In this document: in pieces, positions 9,999 to 19,929 of the stretch
Position numbering within the stretch: position 1 is the stretch's first letter
How the letters are laid out: each line of letters opens with the position of its first letter
Origin: Muricea muricata
Lineage: Eukaryota > Cnidaria > Anthozoa > Malacalcyonacea > Plexauridae
NCBI GenBank assembly: GCA_963855995.1
Contig: OY979717.1
Location: 26,245,746-26,309,745 of the forward strand
Direction of reading: 5' to 3'
DNA: 64,000 bases
Translations under genes and position numbers: made by a program
The notes under the pieces: model-generated
Seen by the model: only the letters and a program-made list of their open reading frames with translations
Told to the model about the DNA's origin: nothing
Databases searched by the model: none

Positions 9999-11173
9999 TG
10001 TCCAATACTGGCAATCTGACTCCGATGCACAAATCTACTTTCCGATGGTTCAGATGGATCCATCGGACAAACGTATATTCGGTCGGAGAAGTACTTTTCC
10101 GATGGAAAATAAATGACGTCATGACTCATGGGAAGCCGATATCAGTTAAACTCAGATTGTCCGATGGATCCGTCGGACAAGCGAGTTTACTATAGGACAA
10201 ATAATTTTCCGATGGACATTTAAAACTTCATATTATAAATATTAATTAAGCACCTATAAAGTGAACCCGTATCTAAGCATATTTTATACAATTATTTATG
10301 TGGCGATAAACCCATATTCTATATAAGTAACTTAATTGAATGTGTGTTTATTATATCTGTTTGACTCGTTCTCTGAAAAGCCCTTATCAAGAACAAAGTA
10401 ATATAAATTGTTATATTTGTATACACAACTATAAAGTGAACTGTGTGTGTAAGTGGCGATAAATCCGTATTCAAAGTATGTTTCAGTACAGCAATATGGC
10501 ACATTTACATATTTATAAATATAGAAGTCAAGCCAGGTCGGACAAGCGCGTTTGCTACAGGACAAATAATTATCTGATGTCCCATGGGCATTTAATATGG
10601 ACTTTAACATGGACTTCATATTTCAAGTATAAATTGCGACAATTGTTATTTGTATGCGTAGCCGTTAAACCCGTATCAAAGCATATTTACATTTATACAT
10701 TTGGTGATAAGCCCGTATTCTATAAGTATGTTTATATACACAGCTATAAAGTGAATCCGTATCTGTATGAATTCATTTGTTTGCGTTGGAAAGATATGTT
10801 TATAGGACTTTAATTCACGTTTTATTAATGTACGTGGCCATGAACCCGTATCGTATGTATGTTTAGAAACATATAGCTATTTAAATATTACTTGCATGTA
10901 TGGGTTTTGATATGTGCTTGCTCGTTCTCTGAAAAATGCCATACTGAACGTATATTTACAAACTAGGGTAATAACATACGTTTTAGTTCAGTGCTCAATC
11001 CTCTGTTCTTTTAAAATATCAGTACTTATTAATGTTAGTTATAAGCACGTATGGTATATATTTAGGTTCACCACCAGATCACTTAACAATATAACAACAT
11101 ATAATGTACCCTGGCCTTAATATTAATTGGCTTTAATCTTACCAAAGTTATATGGACTTTCATTAAACAACAC

Positions 11174-11423
11174 CTTATTCTAGAATGCTTGCCGTATTTG
11201 GTAACATATCGCAAATAACGATGAGATATACTGCTCAATAGAGATTGCAGCCGCAACAGATTGCGATTCTAAATTTTTCTTAGATCAATATTGTCAAAGA
11301 GAATTACACTTTTGGAAAGACAATGCAGTTAAACTGAATTCAAAAATGATAAGCAATTGCAACGCCAAAAACTCTAACTATGTCATATACTCGGATGTTA
11401 GTGGCACCGGGTGCGGTGCAATC
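11174..11423 (+). pseudogene. DIRS-A RNase H fragment in the foldback loop
   Basis: Frames here read VFGNISQITMRY and, after a shift, SIEIAAATDCDSKFFLDQY then YVIYSDVSGTGCGA. The latter fits the start of a DIRS RNase H domain, with the first catalytic aspartate in YSDVSG. It belongs between the RT core (to 9998) and the C-terminal domain (from 13772), but about 100 residues are missing on each side. Confidence 0.65.
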
Positions 11424-11692
11424 TGAGTCCGATGGACAAATCCATCAGACAAGTTTTACGATGGATTCGATGGAGTTCTTTTTTTAAAATACAGAGTCAC
11501 GTGACAAACATACTTATACATTACGTAATAAATGCAAATATTATAACTATGTAATCTACACAATATTCGGTAAGCTTAGTAACATATATGTAAACATCCT
11601 AAACGCTTACTTTGCTGAAAGTAAGTATGTATTAGGCATAGAAAATAGAAACTCTAGGTACCTTAGATGGTCCGATAGATCCATCGGGGAAA

Positions 11693-12156
11693 AACAAGCT
11701 AGGTTTAATTCAATTAGGGATGTCTGCATGCAGCCTGCCTGGTGATTACTCTAATACTGGAGAAAAAATGACGTCATCACAAGCTAGGTTTAATTCAATT
11801 AGGGATGTCCGCATGTTGCCTGCCTGGTGATTGCCCTGACCTCGTGAAAGTCAAATTGTCTGGTGGATCCATCGGACAAGCGTGTTTTCCGTCGGACAAA
11901 AATTATCTGATGGAGAAAAAATGACGTCATCACAAGCTACAATCAGGTGCAAAAATTATGAGACTTCTCACATTTTACTTGTTATTTTAAAACAAATCAC
12001 CCCCCTTCCCCCTGGGCAATGTTGGAGGAAATTTTTAATTGTTTTTCGCCTTCGTACGATAACAGCAACATTGAAATAGGGGGGAAGGGGGAAATTATAT
12101 TGTTGTCTCAACAATTTTTGCACTTGATTGTAGGTTTAATTCAATTAGGGATGTCT
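11693..12156. repeat. triplicated AAGCTAGGTTTAATTCAATT unit
   Basis: The phrase AGGTTTAATTCAATTAGGGA followed by TGTC occurs at about 11700, 11787 and 12133, the first two preceded by ACAAGCT. A second phrase, GGAGAAAAAATGACGTCATC, occurs at 11759 and 11912. The third copy is split from its ACAAGC by the MITE at 11940-12130, so the array was made by local duplication before the MITE arrived. Confidence 0.85.
11940..12130. mobile_element. 191-bp MITE with TA target
   Basis: Terminal inverted repeats read CAATCA(G/A)GTGCAAAAATT and continue imperfectly to GAGAC; TA flanks both ends (11938-11939, 12131-12132). An inner inverted repeat pairs CCCCCCTTCCCCCT with AGGGGGGAAGGGGG. Removing it restores ACAAGC-TA-GGTTTAATT exactly as seen in the two neighbouring unit copies. 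Confidence 0.92.
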
Positions 12157-12639
12157 GTTGTTTAATGAAAGTCCATATAACTTTGGTAAGATTAAAGCCA
12201 ATTAATATTAAGGCCAAGGTACATTATATGTTGTTATATTGTTAAGTGATCTGGTGGTGAACCTAAACATATACCATACGTGCTTATAACTAACATTAAT
12301 AAGTTTCGATATTTTAAAAGAACAGAGGATTGAGCATTGAACTAAAACGTATGTTATTAACCTAGTTTGTAAATATACTTTAAGTATGGCATTTTTCAGA
12401 GAACGAGCAAGCACATATCAAAACCCATGCATGCAAGTAATATTTATATAGCTATATGTTTCTAAACATGCATACGATACGGGTTCGTGGCCACGTACAT
12501 TAATAAAACGTGACTTAAAGTCCTATAAACATATCTTTCCAACGCAAACAAATGAATTCATACAGTTACGGATTCACTTTATAGCTGTGTGTATAAACAT
12601 ACTTATAGAATACGGGCTTATCGCCAAATGTATAAAATA

Positions 12640-13222
12640 TTATTATTATTATTATTATTAATAATTTATTAGTATTATTATTATTAATTCCAACAAATTA
12701 CCAAAAAAGGTACAAAAGGATACAAATTAAACTAACAACATAACATAACAATAAAAGAACTATATAGAGTTATTACAAGGATGTGTTGATTATAATACTA
12801 TTCTAGCAAGTCAAATGCTGCTAATATATCACAACAATACTTTGACGAGATTTTTATGATATTTTTGTCTTTCATGGCGTAGTGACAAAGGTCTTGTGCG
12901 TTGAATAGCATCAAAGATTTATTAATTTTATAAAGGTTATCTATAAATTTATTTCTTAGTGTCCTAAACATTGTGTTGCTACATGACATTAGGTAATGTT
13001 GTTCATTCCCAATCTCATTTAGGTCACAATGTTTACAGATTCGATCATTGTAAGGAATATTTTTATGTCTCCCTGTTTCAACTGGAAGTTTATGTGCTGA
13101 AATTCTTAGTTTTGTTACAGCTTGTCGATGTTTTACATTCTGCACTTGTGAAAGATAATACTCGAAATTAAAGTTCACTTTGACTTTTCTAAATAGTCTT
13201 AACTTGCCATTTTCTTTGTTTT
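12640..13222 (-). mobile_element. 5'-truncated LINE 3' end
   Basis: A minus-strand fragment of a non-LTR retrotransposon inserted in the right foldback arm. The 3' end carries an AAT/TTA simple-repeat tail (12640-12690), the open frame ends at 12798, and the 5' side is cut at about 13222 where foldback sequence resumes. About 170 bp of arm sequence found on the left (about 10511-10680) is missing here, so insertion was accompanied by deletion. Confidence 0.8.
12798..13222 (-). pseudogene. LINE reverse transcriptase C-terminus (zinc-binding region)
   Basis: About 140 open codons, truncated at the 5' end by the insertion itself, ending in a normal stop. The core reads TKLRISAHKLPVETGRHKN followed by ICKHCDLNEIGNEQHYL and MSC, a C-X2-C...H...C arrangement like the zf-RVT domain at the end of LINE reverse transcriptases. 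There are no internal stops, so this insertion is younger than the DIRS it sits in. The clade (Jockey, CR1/L2 or other) cannot be decided from this piece. Confidence 0.75.
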
Positions 13223-13771
13223 GTTAAATGTGCCATATTGCTGTACTGAAACATACTTTGAATACGGATTTATCGCCACTTACATACACAGTTCACTTTA
13301 TAGTTGTGTATACAAATATAACAATTCTCACAATTCATATTACTTTGTTCTTGATAAGGGTTTTTCAGAGAACGAGTCAAACAGATATAATAAATATACA
13401 TTCAATTAAGTTACTTATATAGAATACGGGTTTATCGCCACATAAATAATTGTATAAAATATGCTTAGATACGGGTTCACTTTATAGCTGCGCATACAAG
13501 TAACAATTGTCTTAATTCATATTTATAATATGAAGTTTTAAATGTCCATCGGAAAATTATTTGTCCTATAGTAAACTCGCTTGTCCGATGGATCCATCGG
13601 ATCCATCGGACAATCTGAGTTTAACTGATATCTGCTTCCCATGAGTCATGACGTCATTTATTTTCCATCGGAAAAATACTTCTCCGACCGAATATACGTT
13701 TGTCCGATGGATCCATCTGAACCATCGGAAAGTAGATTTGTCCATCGGAGTCAGATTGCCAGTGTTGGACG

Positions 13772-14109
13772 TATATGGTTTCGCGGAGCTTGAGAGAATA
13801 TGGGGTAAACATTTCGTTGACTGTTTTGCCAACTATTATAACAAGAAAATCAATAGATATTTTTCGCGATTTTGGAACCCGGCGTGCATTGGAGTGGATT
13901 TCTTTGTACAGGATTTTTCAGGAGAGAACTGTTTAGTAGTGAGACCAGTCAGTTTGATAATTAGAGCATTGCATTATTTACACGCCTGTAGGACAACTGC
14001 GGCATTGGTGGTACCTTTCTGGCCTTCAGCTCAATTCTGGCCTTTACTTGCTAGAGATTACAGCGACTTTATTGTCGAATCTAAGTTATTCAATGGAAGA
14101 GCTGCCTAA
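13772..14109 (+). pseudogene. DIRS-A RT/RNase H C-terminal domain
   Basis: An open stretch of about 110 codons ending in TAA reads ERIWGKHFVDCFANYYNKK, RYFSRFWNPACIGVDFFVQD, then ALHYLHACRTTAALVVPFWP and FWPLLARDY. This is the conserved domain that follows RNase H in DIRS polyproteins. The beginning of the domain and the rest of RNase H are missing at the foldback junction, so the open frame is a fragment. Confidence 0.8.
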
Positions 14110-14669
14110 TCTCAGGGTTTGAACACGAGTTCGTTACTGATCGATTTTTCGGGGACATTTTAGCTTCACGTTTACACCTTAAATGACATATGAGCGAACA
14201 TAAGTACTGCTTGATTGAAAATGATAAGATGATAGAACTGTTTGTGAGGCGCTTGCCAAAAAAACATTTGTGTTATGAGGAAGTATAATTTGTCAGGCGC
14301 TTGCCAATGAATGTCATGTTGGGTATATATATGGACAAAATAATGTCATTGGTTGTAAATGTTGTTGTATGGCGCATGCCAACAATAAAGTTATGGTAGG
14401 ATATGTTTACCTTCAATTTCATGACACTGCTTCTAATTCCAAGGTGCTTGATAAAAATAAGTGTGCCAATTATGTTAGGAGCATAGCTTTACAACGTTGT
14501 TGGGTTTATTTTTACGAATAGCCAATTATTTATTTTCAAGCAAAATCATTTTTCTTGTAGATCTATACCTTTTCTAGAGACTGGAACAACATACCGCGCA
14601 ACATATCAGACCCAACACAGAAGCACTATTAAAGCAGCTTGCGAAGTCTAAAGAGACATCAACTTCAAA

Positions 14670-15558
14670 TCAATATCTCAACGAAATAAGCAAGTTTGTG
14701 AGCGGGTGTGAGTCGAACGAAGTGCACGCATCGCCACCGTTAACGGTTGCGTTGGCGATAACGTATATGTCAAAAGTATATCAAGACTCTCATTCGTACG
14801 CCAATCTCTTATTAGTTGCCTCAGCGCTAAAATGGTTACACTCTTTCCTACCTCAACTTTATGAGAATCCATTTGACAGTCCGGCCTGCAAAAGCCTATT
14901 GGAGTCCGCAAAACGTTGTAAACCGCCATTAAAGAGAAAGCTGCCTATTACAAGAGATTACAGACAACTATGCAAAACCATCTGCTAGTCTGTCGGATTT
15001 GAGGCTAGCATGTTTGTCTGGCATTGCTTCAACAGGCTTTTTCCGCTACAACGAAATATGCAACAGCAAACCTGCTCATTTGGAAATTTTGTCAGATTAT
15101 CTCAAATTTTTCGGCCCTCGGGCGAAGAATGATGTGTACAGAGACGGCAATTACGCTTACATTAGGCGCCTTGACAATAAGTATTGTGCAGTTAGCTTAC
15201 TGGAGCGGTACATTCGTTCGTGTAGCCTAAATGGACTTAAGTGACAGTGACTTGCCCTTGTTCAGAAGACTGAGATATTACAAGTCAACTAACAGTTCTA
15301 AATTATGTAGAGAAAAGTTATCTTATTCCAGATGCGGAGAAATATTGAAGGATTGCCTCAAGGCTCTTGGATACGACCACAAAGAGTACGGTGTGCACAG
15401 TCTGCGTTCCAGCGGAGCATCGCCGGCCGTACAAAACAATGAACAGTTGTGAGAAAGGTCACTGAAAATGCACGGACGGTGGAAATCCGATTCAGCGAAG
15501 ATATGTACATTTTAGAAGATGTTTCACAACGTCTGCAAATTACCGAGAATTTAGTCTG
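14670..15558 (+). pseudogene. DIRS-A tyrosine recombinase, frameshifted
   Basis: Encodes the site-specific recombinase that inserts circular DIRS cDNA. Read across frames: an N-terminal SAM-like part (NQYLNEISKFVSGC, VALAITYMSKVYQDSHSY), then the catalytic part with the first arginine in STGFFRYNEI (about 15040), the HxxR box in VHSLRSSGAS (about 15395) and the last histidine, tryptophan and tyrosine in KMHGRWKSDSAKDMYI (about 15468-15515). All expected catalytic residues can be found, but there are frame changes near 14960, 15240 and 15440, so the protein cannot be made as one chain. It ends with TGA at 15556-15558. Confidence 0.82.
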
Positions 15559-15565
15559 AGCTGAT

Positions 15566-15815
15566 AGCACAGAATAGAAATAAACAGAAAGGCAACTCGA
15601 GTCGGAACCTTTGCAGTTTGTGTCGCCACGCATGTCGCATTACGCATGTTCATTTTGCAGATTCTGGCAAGCCAGTTGCTTTTTCTGGCCAATAGAAACG
15701 TTGAGCACAATATTCCGCCATTTTTGTGTACTTTGTTTTAGTATATTGTAAATGAAGTATGTAAGATGAAAATGATTTACGTTCGGTTGAACGCAGTGAA
15801 TTAGAAGATAAATAT
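15566..15815 (+). mobile_element. DIRS-A 3' terminal region
   Basis: 15569-15717 matches the orphan end at 3813-3955, and 15723-15815 matches the DIRS-A left end at 7178-7275 (shared phrase CGGTTGAACGCAGTGAATTA). The arrangement places two different terminal modules side by side at the 3' end. Confidence 0.75.
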
Positions 15816-16217
15816 ATTTACTTACGTGATATACTTACAGGCCTCGAAATAGATGTGAAAGGCATAGTGGTCAAGAGTGCGTCGGTAAATTTGCTGGCAA
15901 GATATATGTTCTGCTTGCCATCATCTAATTTTCCAGTCCTGATAGTCTGGCATACTTACCATATAGAGGGGCTATTCTATTTTGGTTTTATCTTATTCCT
16001 TTAAGGTTATTAAGCATTTTTCTGCATGCCGGGCAGGTTGAAATTTCTTGTAGGCTCTTGGCAACACGTTTTTCGTCGATTTAAAACTGTATTACTGTCA
16101 AAAAAGTGATATTTCAAGTTCAACTTTAGAAAAGGTGACTAACATCATCAGAAAGCTCATAAAAATAGATATAAGGCATCTAAATGGTCGCCCTGATTTT
16201 TCAAGCGGTTTTCAAGT

Positions 16218-16879
16218 TAAAGATTCTGAAACGTTCTCTGATCGATAAATTTATTAAAACACGAGCTTTCGACTGCCAGTCTGCAGTCTTCGACAGGTAA
16301 ATAAAACTAAATTGAAACTATTCTACGGATATAGCTATTAGGACAGTGGTTTACAATTACAATTACAATGACATACAATCATGATAGTTAATCCCGCCTA
16401 CGTAATCTCTATGAAGCGAGTGTTCTTATATATGAAAACTATGATTGCTTCTTTAACAGAAACCTATATTGTTCTGGTAAATGCTGCGCGTTGTTGTCGG
16501 AATTTAGTGTTGTTGCTGTATGCCAAGATTCCAGTGTTGTTCTGTGCCGATAGGTTGCCTTGTCCAATACTTGGCATACAGCAGCAACACTAAATTCCGA
16601 CAACAACGCGCAGCATTTACCAGAACAATATAGGTTTCTGTTAAAGAAACAATCATAGTTTTCATATATAAGAACACTCGCTTCATAGAGATTACGTAGG
16701 CGGGATTAACTATCATGATTGTATGTCATTGTAATTGTAATTGTAAACCACTGTCCTAATAGCTATATCCGTAGAATAGTTTCAATTTAGTTTTATTTGC
16801 CTGTCGAAGACTGCAGACTGGCAGTCGAAAGCTCGTGTTTTAATAAATTTATCGATCAGAGAACGTTTCAGAATCTTTA
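16218..16879. mobile_element. near-perfect palindrome, 310-bp arms, 42-bp loop
   Basis: 16218-16527 pairs with 16570-16879 (constant sum 33097) with very few mismatches; the loop is 16528-16569. Apparent open frames of 70 codons on each strand are mirror images and probably not genes. Toward the outer ends each arm has a segment that reads outward as CTGTCGAAGACTGCAGACTG then GCAGTCGAAAGCTCGTG. This resembles a hammerhead ribozyme core (stem II GACTGC/GCAGTC followed by GAAA) with a damaged CTGANGA box, as found in Penelope-like elements. That relation is inference. Confidence 0.85.
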
Positions 16880-17194
16880 TTATGAATCCTGGTCGCGCAT
16901 CTAGTATTTTTAAGGTTTTCAAGTTATTCATCCTTCACAAAAATCCTGGGTACTAGTATAAAAATATGATTTCAAAGACTCGTAACTCACTAAGAACTGG
17001 GAAATTTAAGGTGCATGGCCATTTAAATGTCTTATATGTAGTTTTTACGTGCTTTCTGATGATCCAAGTTATTTTTTCTAAAATTGAACTTGAAATATCA
17101 CCTCTTTTGACAGTAATACAGTTTTGTAGTAATATTAATGAAAAACGTGTTCGCAAGAGCCCACAAGAAATTTCAACGCGGCCGACATGCAGAG

Positions 17195-17343
17195 CAGTAG
17201 CGAAGGCAACCCGACATTGGTCATGCAAATGCAAATTTTTCTTCTTTTTGACCGTATGAGGAATGAATTTCTAAAGAAATGAATAATGATAATGATTTAA
17301 ATTTGCATAGCATGACCAAATTGTCGGGCTGGCTTCGCTACTG
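17195..17343. mobile_element. hAT-like MITE, copy 1
   Basis: TIR CAGTAGCGAAG at the left and its complement ending CTTCGCTACTG at the right, with an 8-bp target duplication ATGCAGAG / ATGCAGAA (17187-17194 and 17344-17351). Subterminal ATGCAAAT/ATTTGCAT-type sequences are inverted as well. No coding capacity. The matching empty site is in the opposite arm of the surrounding palindrome near 16020. Confidence 0.93.
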
Positions 17344-17514
17344 ATGCAGAAATATACTTACTAACCTTAAAGGGACAAGATAAAACCAAAATGGAATTGT
17401 CTGTCGTTATGGTAAGTAAACAAGTTTTTTTTGTACCTCTAGCTGCCGGTCTATGAGCTTGTGGTGGCGTGATTAAAAATCATCTGAATAGCTAGAATGA
17501 ATATCCGGTGTTCC

Positions 17515-18290
17515 AGGAAACCCGTCCCGTCGTAATATCCCCCCACCCCCGGGAGACGATATTTCTAGGAAATTCGCTCTCGTGTAGCACAGATTTCCTA
17601 GGAATATAGCCCCCTTTTAGGAACTTTGCCCTCCTCTTTATTACAAGTATGGGATGAGTAAATTCAAGGATTTTTTCGTGCGTGTTTGATTCGCTGCTAG
17701 GATTTTGCAACTTGAAAATAACAAGATAGATTTCTGGTGATATCTCACCTATCGATATTTTTCTAAATACTAATCTCTACCACACTGCTAATTACTTCTT
17801 TTCGGATAAAAATTCTTGAATTCCTATTAAATGTTGGTAATATAACAATAGAGTTGATGTTCCCAAGACATCGACTCTAATACTAGTATAATAACTTAAA
17901 CACCATATATTTAAGCAAAAACTTAAAATATCACTCAAAAGTGGGTATTTAAAATTATTTAACAATTGGCTATTACGTCAGCGCGCTAAAAAGTATTTTA
18001 GCGCGCTAATTTGTTTATCTTAGCCCGCAATTCACGTCACAATGCTCGCTAAAGTTATTATAATGTGTAATCCTATTTTGTAACATATTCAAGTTGTTCT
18101 TGATATTTTTAGATTTTAAACCGAAATTGAGAAGGGTCGAATATCGTAGGAAATTTACCCCCCCCCCCAAGGGGGCGATATTCCTAGGAATTTTGCCCTT
18201 CTGGGGGCGAAATTTCTCCGAATATCGTCACTCTGAAGAAAGGGGTGGGGGCGAATTTCTTTTTTGGGGGGGAGGGAGAGGATAGTAATA
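17515..18290. repeat. C-rich ATATTCCTAGGAA repeat pair
   Basis: 17515-17650 and 18135-18290 share phrases such as CGATATT(T/C)CTAGGAA and AGGAAATTCGC or close variants alternating with runs of C or G. The intervening 480 bp (AT-rich, with AGCGCGCTAA twice near 17985 and 18000) shows no genes. Confidence 0.55.
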
Positions 18291-18299
18291 GTTACGACA

Positions 18300-19000
18300 A
18301 AGTATTTACAAATGCGCGATCCACAAAAAGTTTAGTGATGTCAATTGCTGCACAAATTACAAACTCTCGAGCTCAAGATCGTCTTTGCTAGTGCTTTTAA
18401 GCCGGCCTTTTGCTATCATTTATGTGCGAAAGGAATATTCTCAAATATTTCCTTGGCAATTGTGCATTTAATACTTGATGAAGTTTCGATATTTACATAT
18501 ACCAATACCACAGTATGTAAAACTGGAAATCACACATCATGCACTGAATAGATTGAGCAGCCAATGTAATACAGTGTGTCTCAGAAAAAATTAAATCAAT
18601 GCCATTGTGACAAAATAAGCAATAAAATCACTTTCGTTTAAACTACAGTTGAATGAATTGATGAGACAAGAAGTTGGCATTGTTGCCTAGTTACCCTGTA
18701 AATATCGACTGCAACACAGAAATTAAGGTTTTTATGTATGCCTGAAAAACGCTCGAGTCCCCAAAAACGAGCAAAATGAAATGCGTTTGCATAAACTCAG
18801 CATGTCAAAACTTCAGTTTTTGACACTTAAAATGAGCTATTTAATGTAATCTTTATGAAGAATTGATCTATTTAATTTTTTGTTAGAGTGAAAAGAGCAT
18901 GCCGGAATTATTAAAATTGCAAAGATTGGTGGCGAAATGTTGTAAAATACGAAAAATATAATTCTGCAAAGTTTCCGAATTTTCTTTATTACTCAATAGT
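18300..19000. other. no gene recognised
   Basis: AT-rich sequence with only short frames; nothing supported. Confidence 0.6.
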
Positions 19001-19006
19001 TGGTGA

Positions 19007-19061
19007 GTGTGTACACACGCGCACGCACGCACACACACACGCACGCACACACACACACTTG
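19007..19061. repeat. (CA/GCAC)n microsatellite
   Basis: Mixed GCAC and CA dinucleotide run. Confidence 0.93.
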
Positions 19062-19076
19062 GCAACATTTAGAAGG

Positions 19077-19560
19077 ATGGCAAAATTGCAGAAAAATTAA
19101 ACGCCCCATAAAATTTGGTTGACATTTTTTTCTAAACCACTAAAAATTCGTTTAACGTCTCGAATCCGCATGCATTCGTTTAACGTCTCGAATCCGCATA
19201 AAAAAAAGCGGCAACGACATTTTCAGCCTGCAATGCATTTTGGTTCATATCTGCATCAGTATAGCAAAGCCAGCCCGACAATTTGATCATGCTATGCAAA
19301 TTTAACTCATTATTATTTATTTCTTTTGAAATTGAATCCTTATGCGGTCTGTAAACACTGAATTTGCATGAGCAAATGTCGGGCTGGCATCGCCACGGAT
19401 CTGCATGAATAACTAAATATCCCGTGGCAGGTGTGAAATTTTGAGGGTCTTATTACTTTACATTTTCTTAGGTATAACAAATCCACCCAAGTTCTTTCGG
19501 GGATTTTTTCCACGTAGAAATAATTTAGAATAATTTTGAGATAATGAAGTAATAATTTTT
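19077..19560. repeat. dispersed repeat R1, copy with MITE
   Basis: Matches 21283-21625 in the same orientation (shared ACGTCTCGAATCCGC, GAGGGTCTTATTA, GTATAACAAATCCACCCAAG). This copy contains the 142-bp MITE and a local duplication of TTCGTTTAACGTCTCGAATC. Confidence 0.9.
19257..19398. mobile_element. hAT-like MITE, copy 2
   Basis: Same family as 17195-17343 (CAGTATAGCAAAGCCAGCCC at the left end, GGGCTGGCATCGCCACGG at the right). Perfect 8-bp target duplication ATCTGCAT at 19249-19256 and 19399-19406. The R1 copy at 21283-21625 has a single ATCTGCAT at this point and no MITE. Confidence 0.95.
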
Positions 19561-19589
19561 TAATAGTTATTTGGGTACAAAACTTTGTA

Positions 19590-19920
19590 TTTGGCTTTGC
19601 ATGGGCTGTGTTGAATTTAGTTACAAGGTAGTTAAGTACATTGTCACAACAGTATTCGAAAGTTTTATTACAATTTAAAAACCACTTCTCTTTTGGGCTG
19701 AAATGTCAAACATCAATAACTTTTGTGTTCATATTTACAGCGCGTCGAGGCACGCGTACAGCGAAGTTCAAAGCGGGTGGCTGTGAAATTATTGGTGGGA
19801 TAATTTTTCATCTATTTTCACCTGTTTCTCTGCTATGTTTTTGCCCTCGGGTGAATAGTTATGTCGTTGGCGTTTGTGTCTGGTTTATAAAATTGGTTTA
19901 TTTAAAGCTTCTTATATTAC
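19590..19920. repeat. dispersed repeat R2, copy 1
   Basis: Matches 25390-25990 in the same orientation (shared CAACAGTATTCGAAAGTTTT, GCGCGTCGAGGCACG, TTTTTGCCCTCGGGTGAATA). This copy lacks the 266-bp insertion present in the other. No convincing reading frame. Confidence 0.88.
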
Positions 19921-19929
19921 TCAACTAAA

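Larger units (their letters stand above)
10001..13771. mobile_element. composite foldback structure with GTCCGATGGATCCATCGGAC motifs
   Basis: The outer arms are inverted copies: 10001-11172 pairs with the reverse complement of about 12157-13771 (the right arm is interrupted by a LINE and lacks about 170 bp). Both arms begin next to TATATG (9995-10000 and 13772-13777), a possible 6-bp target duplication. Perfect or near-perfect copies of the 20-bp palindrome GTCCGATGGATCCATCGGAC recur at about 10065, 10160, 11670, 11868, 13582 and 13700. The arms also contain degenerate subrepeats around the phrase AACCCGTAT. The loop carries DIRS-A RNase H sequence, so this is probably two copies of one element in opposite orientation rather than one simple foldback. 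Confidence 0.75.
7178..15815 (+). mobile_element. DIRS-A: degraded DIRS-like retrotransposon with nested insertions
   Basis: A DIRS-type (tyrosine recombinase) retroelement in plus orientation. Reading order is zinc knuckle (about 7590), reverse transcriptase (7985-8149, then 9597-9998), an RNase H piece (11180-11423), the C-terminal RT/RNase H domain (13772-14109), and tyrosine recombinase (14670-15558). A terminal sequence at 7178-7275 recurs in the same orientation at 15723-15815, consistent with the paired repeats that bound such elements. A Tc1/mariner transposon occupies 8152-9594 and a foldback structure 10001-13771. All coding parts contain frameshifts or stops. Confidence 0.82.
15960..17395. 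repeat. outer inverted repeat around a foldback
   Basis: The left arm (about 15960-16210) matches the reverse complement of about 17025-17395 (shared phrases GGTTTTATCTT, TTGAAATTTCTTGT, AAGTGATATTTCAAGTTCAA or close variants). The right arm additionally holds the 149-bp MITE at 17195-17343. Arm identity is clearly lower than that of the inner palindrome, so the outer one is older. Confidence 0.8.

Noticed and set aside
16381..16716. 70-codon frames on both strands
   Set aside because: They are mirror images created by the palindrome, not two genes.
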